NCBI GenBank assembly: GCA_030635045.1
Contig: DAOVZP010000005.1
Coordinates: 1-15,988, forward strand
DNA from: Bacteroidota bacterium
Lineage (GTDB): Bacteria > Bacteroidota > Bacteroidia > Bacteroidales > B18-G4
Direction of reading: 5' to 3'
Length of the DNA stretch: 15,988 nucleotides
The first letter of the stretch is position 1. Every line of letters begins with the position of its first letter. The position numbers were made by a program, and so were the translations under genes. Below are positions 15,704 through 15,988 of the stretch, piece after piece. The notes beneath the pieces were generated by a model that saw only the letters and a list, made by a program, of their open reading frames with translations, searched no databases and had not been told where the DNA came from.

Positions 15704-15988
15704 TTTGTTGCTTACTCTTTCAAATGCGAACGAATGTACGAAAGCAATTATTTCAAAATAGTATACAAAGGTAAATATTCGATACCGATTTTATCGCTTT
15801 CTGATATCTGAATCTTTAGTGTTCGGTTAAAATTTATCTGGATTGGGAAAACACATGTAGATGTTAAGTCTTGAAGCAACTGGGTTAAAAGGGGCTAAAA
15901 AATGCTCAAATGGAAGAGGCCCCTCGACTCCGCTCGGGATGACAACTTATTAGGCTTAAAACAAGGAAGAGCGCGGCGCTAAACTTAC
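15704..15988. other. Gene-free stretch upstream of the DUF4175 gene, to the window edge
   Basis: No supportable coding frame, tRNA or terminator is visible in these 285 bases. The left half is AT-rich and holds the candidate promoter. The right part (from about 15911) is more GC-rich, with CCCTCGACTCCGCTCGGGAT (15921-15940) and the odd-centred palindrome AGCGCGGCGCT (15970-15980). The CGACTCCGCTCGGGATGACA wording (15924-15943) resembles intergenic dispersed repeats I recall from environmental genomes; only one copy is present here. Confidence 0.4.
15766..15773 (-). promoter_or_regulatory. Candidate -7 promoter element of the DUF4175-mnmG cluster
   Basis: TACCTTTG on the minus strand matches TAnnTTTG exactly, 62 bases before the DUF4175 ATG, giving a leader of roughly 56 bases. 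The -33 region shows no clear TTTG. It is the best candidate in the only long gap upstream of this cluster. Confidence 0.35.

Noticed and set aside
1..15988. Mobile elements, defence islands, CRISPR, tRNA/rRNA genes.
   Set aside because: No transposase or recombinase domains, repeat-spacer arrays, tRNA-like cloverleaf or rRNA sequence were seen; gene content is housekeeping and of uniform character.

Overview
The window looks like a chromosomal stretch from a member of the Bacteroidota, probably class Bacteroidia (order not determinable from the sequence alone). The evidence is the protein families (DUF4175 membrane/coiled-coil protein, a YbeY with the HGILHLCGYxDK active site, MnmG ending in IYLGG, a ~1240-residue NtrY-like sensor kinase), near-absence of Shine-Dalgarno sequences, and several upstream TAnnTTTG elements, the -7 box of the phylum's primary sigma factor. 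All ten recognised genes lie on the minus strand, so transcription runs from the right edge towards the left.

Right block (15703 down to 9499): a tight cluster of DUF4175 protein, GHKL ATPase of the anti-sigma/RsbW type, ybeY and mnmG, with gaps of 11, 24 and 20 bases, preceded by a 285-base gene-free stretch with a candidate promoter. Its recognised functions are rRNA maturation (YbeY) and tRNA wobble-uridine modification (MnmG).

Middle (9498 to 4668): a 94-base spacer after mnmG holds two identical directly repeated 16-bp sites, GGTTCCACGTGAAACA, matching the ParB centromere site parS at 14 of 16 positions. The second abuts the start codon of a methyltransferase gene, and a candidate promoter lies between the two sites. 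Next comes a very large multi-pass sensor histidine kinase with no response regulator beside it. Twin parS sites next to mnmG suggest this is the origin-proximal centromere region of the chromosome; two perfect DnaA-box 9-mers are also present but scattered.

Left block (4560 to 1): a polysaccharide flippase (TTG start), dUTPase, and the elongation pair mrdA (PBP2) and rodA, overlapping by ATGA; rodA runs off the left edge. mreB/C/D, which commonly precede mrdA in this phylum, are not in the window. No tRNA, rRNA, insertion sequence, CRISPR array or defence system was seen. I found no clear undescribed multi-gene system; the strongest unusual signal is the twin parS arrangement built into the methyltransferase leader.
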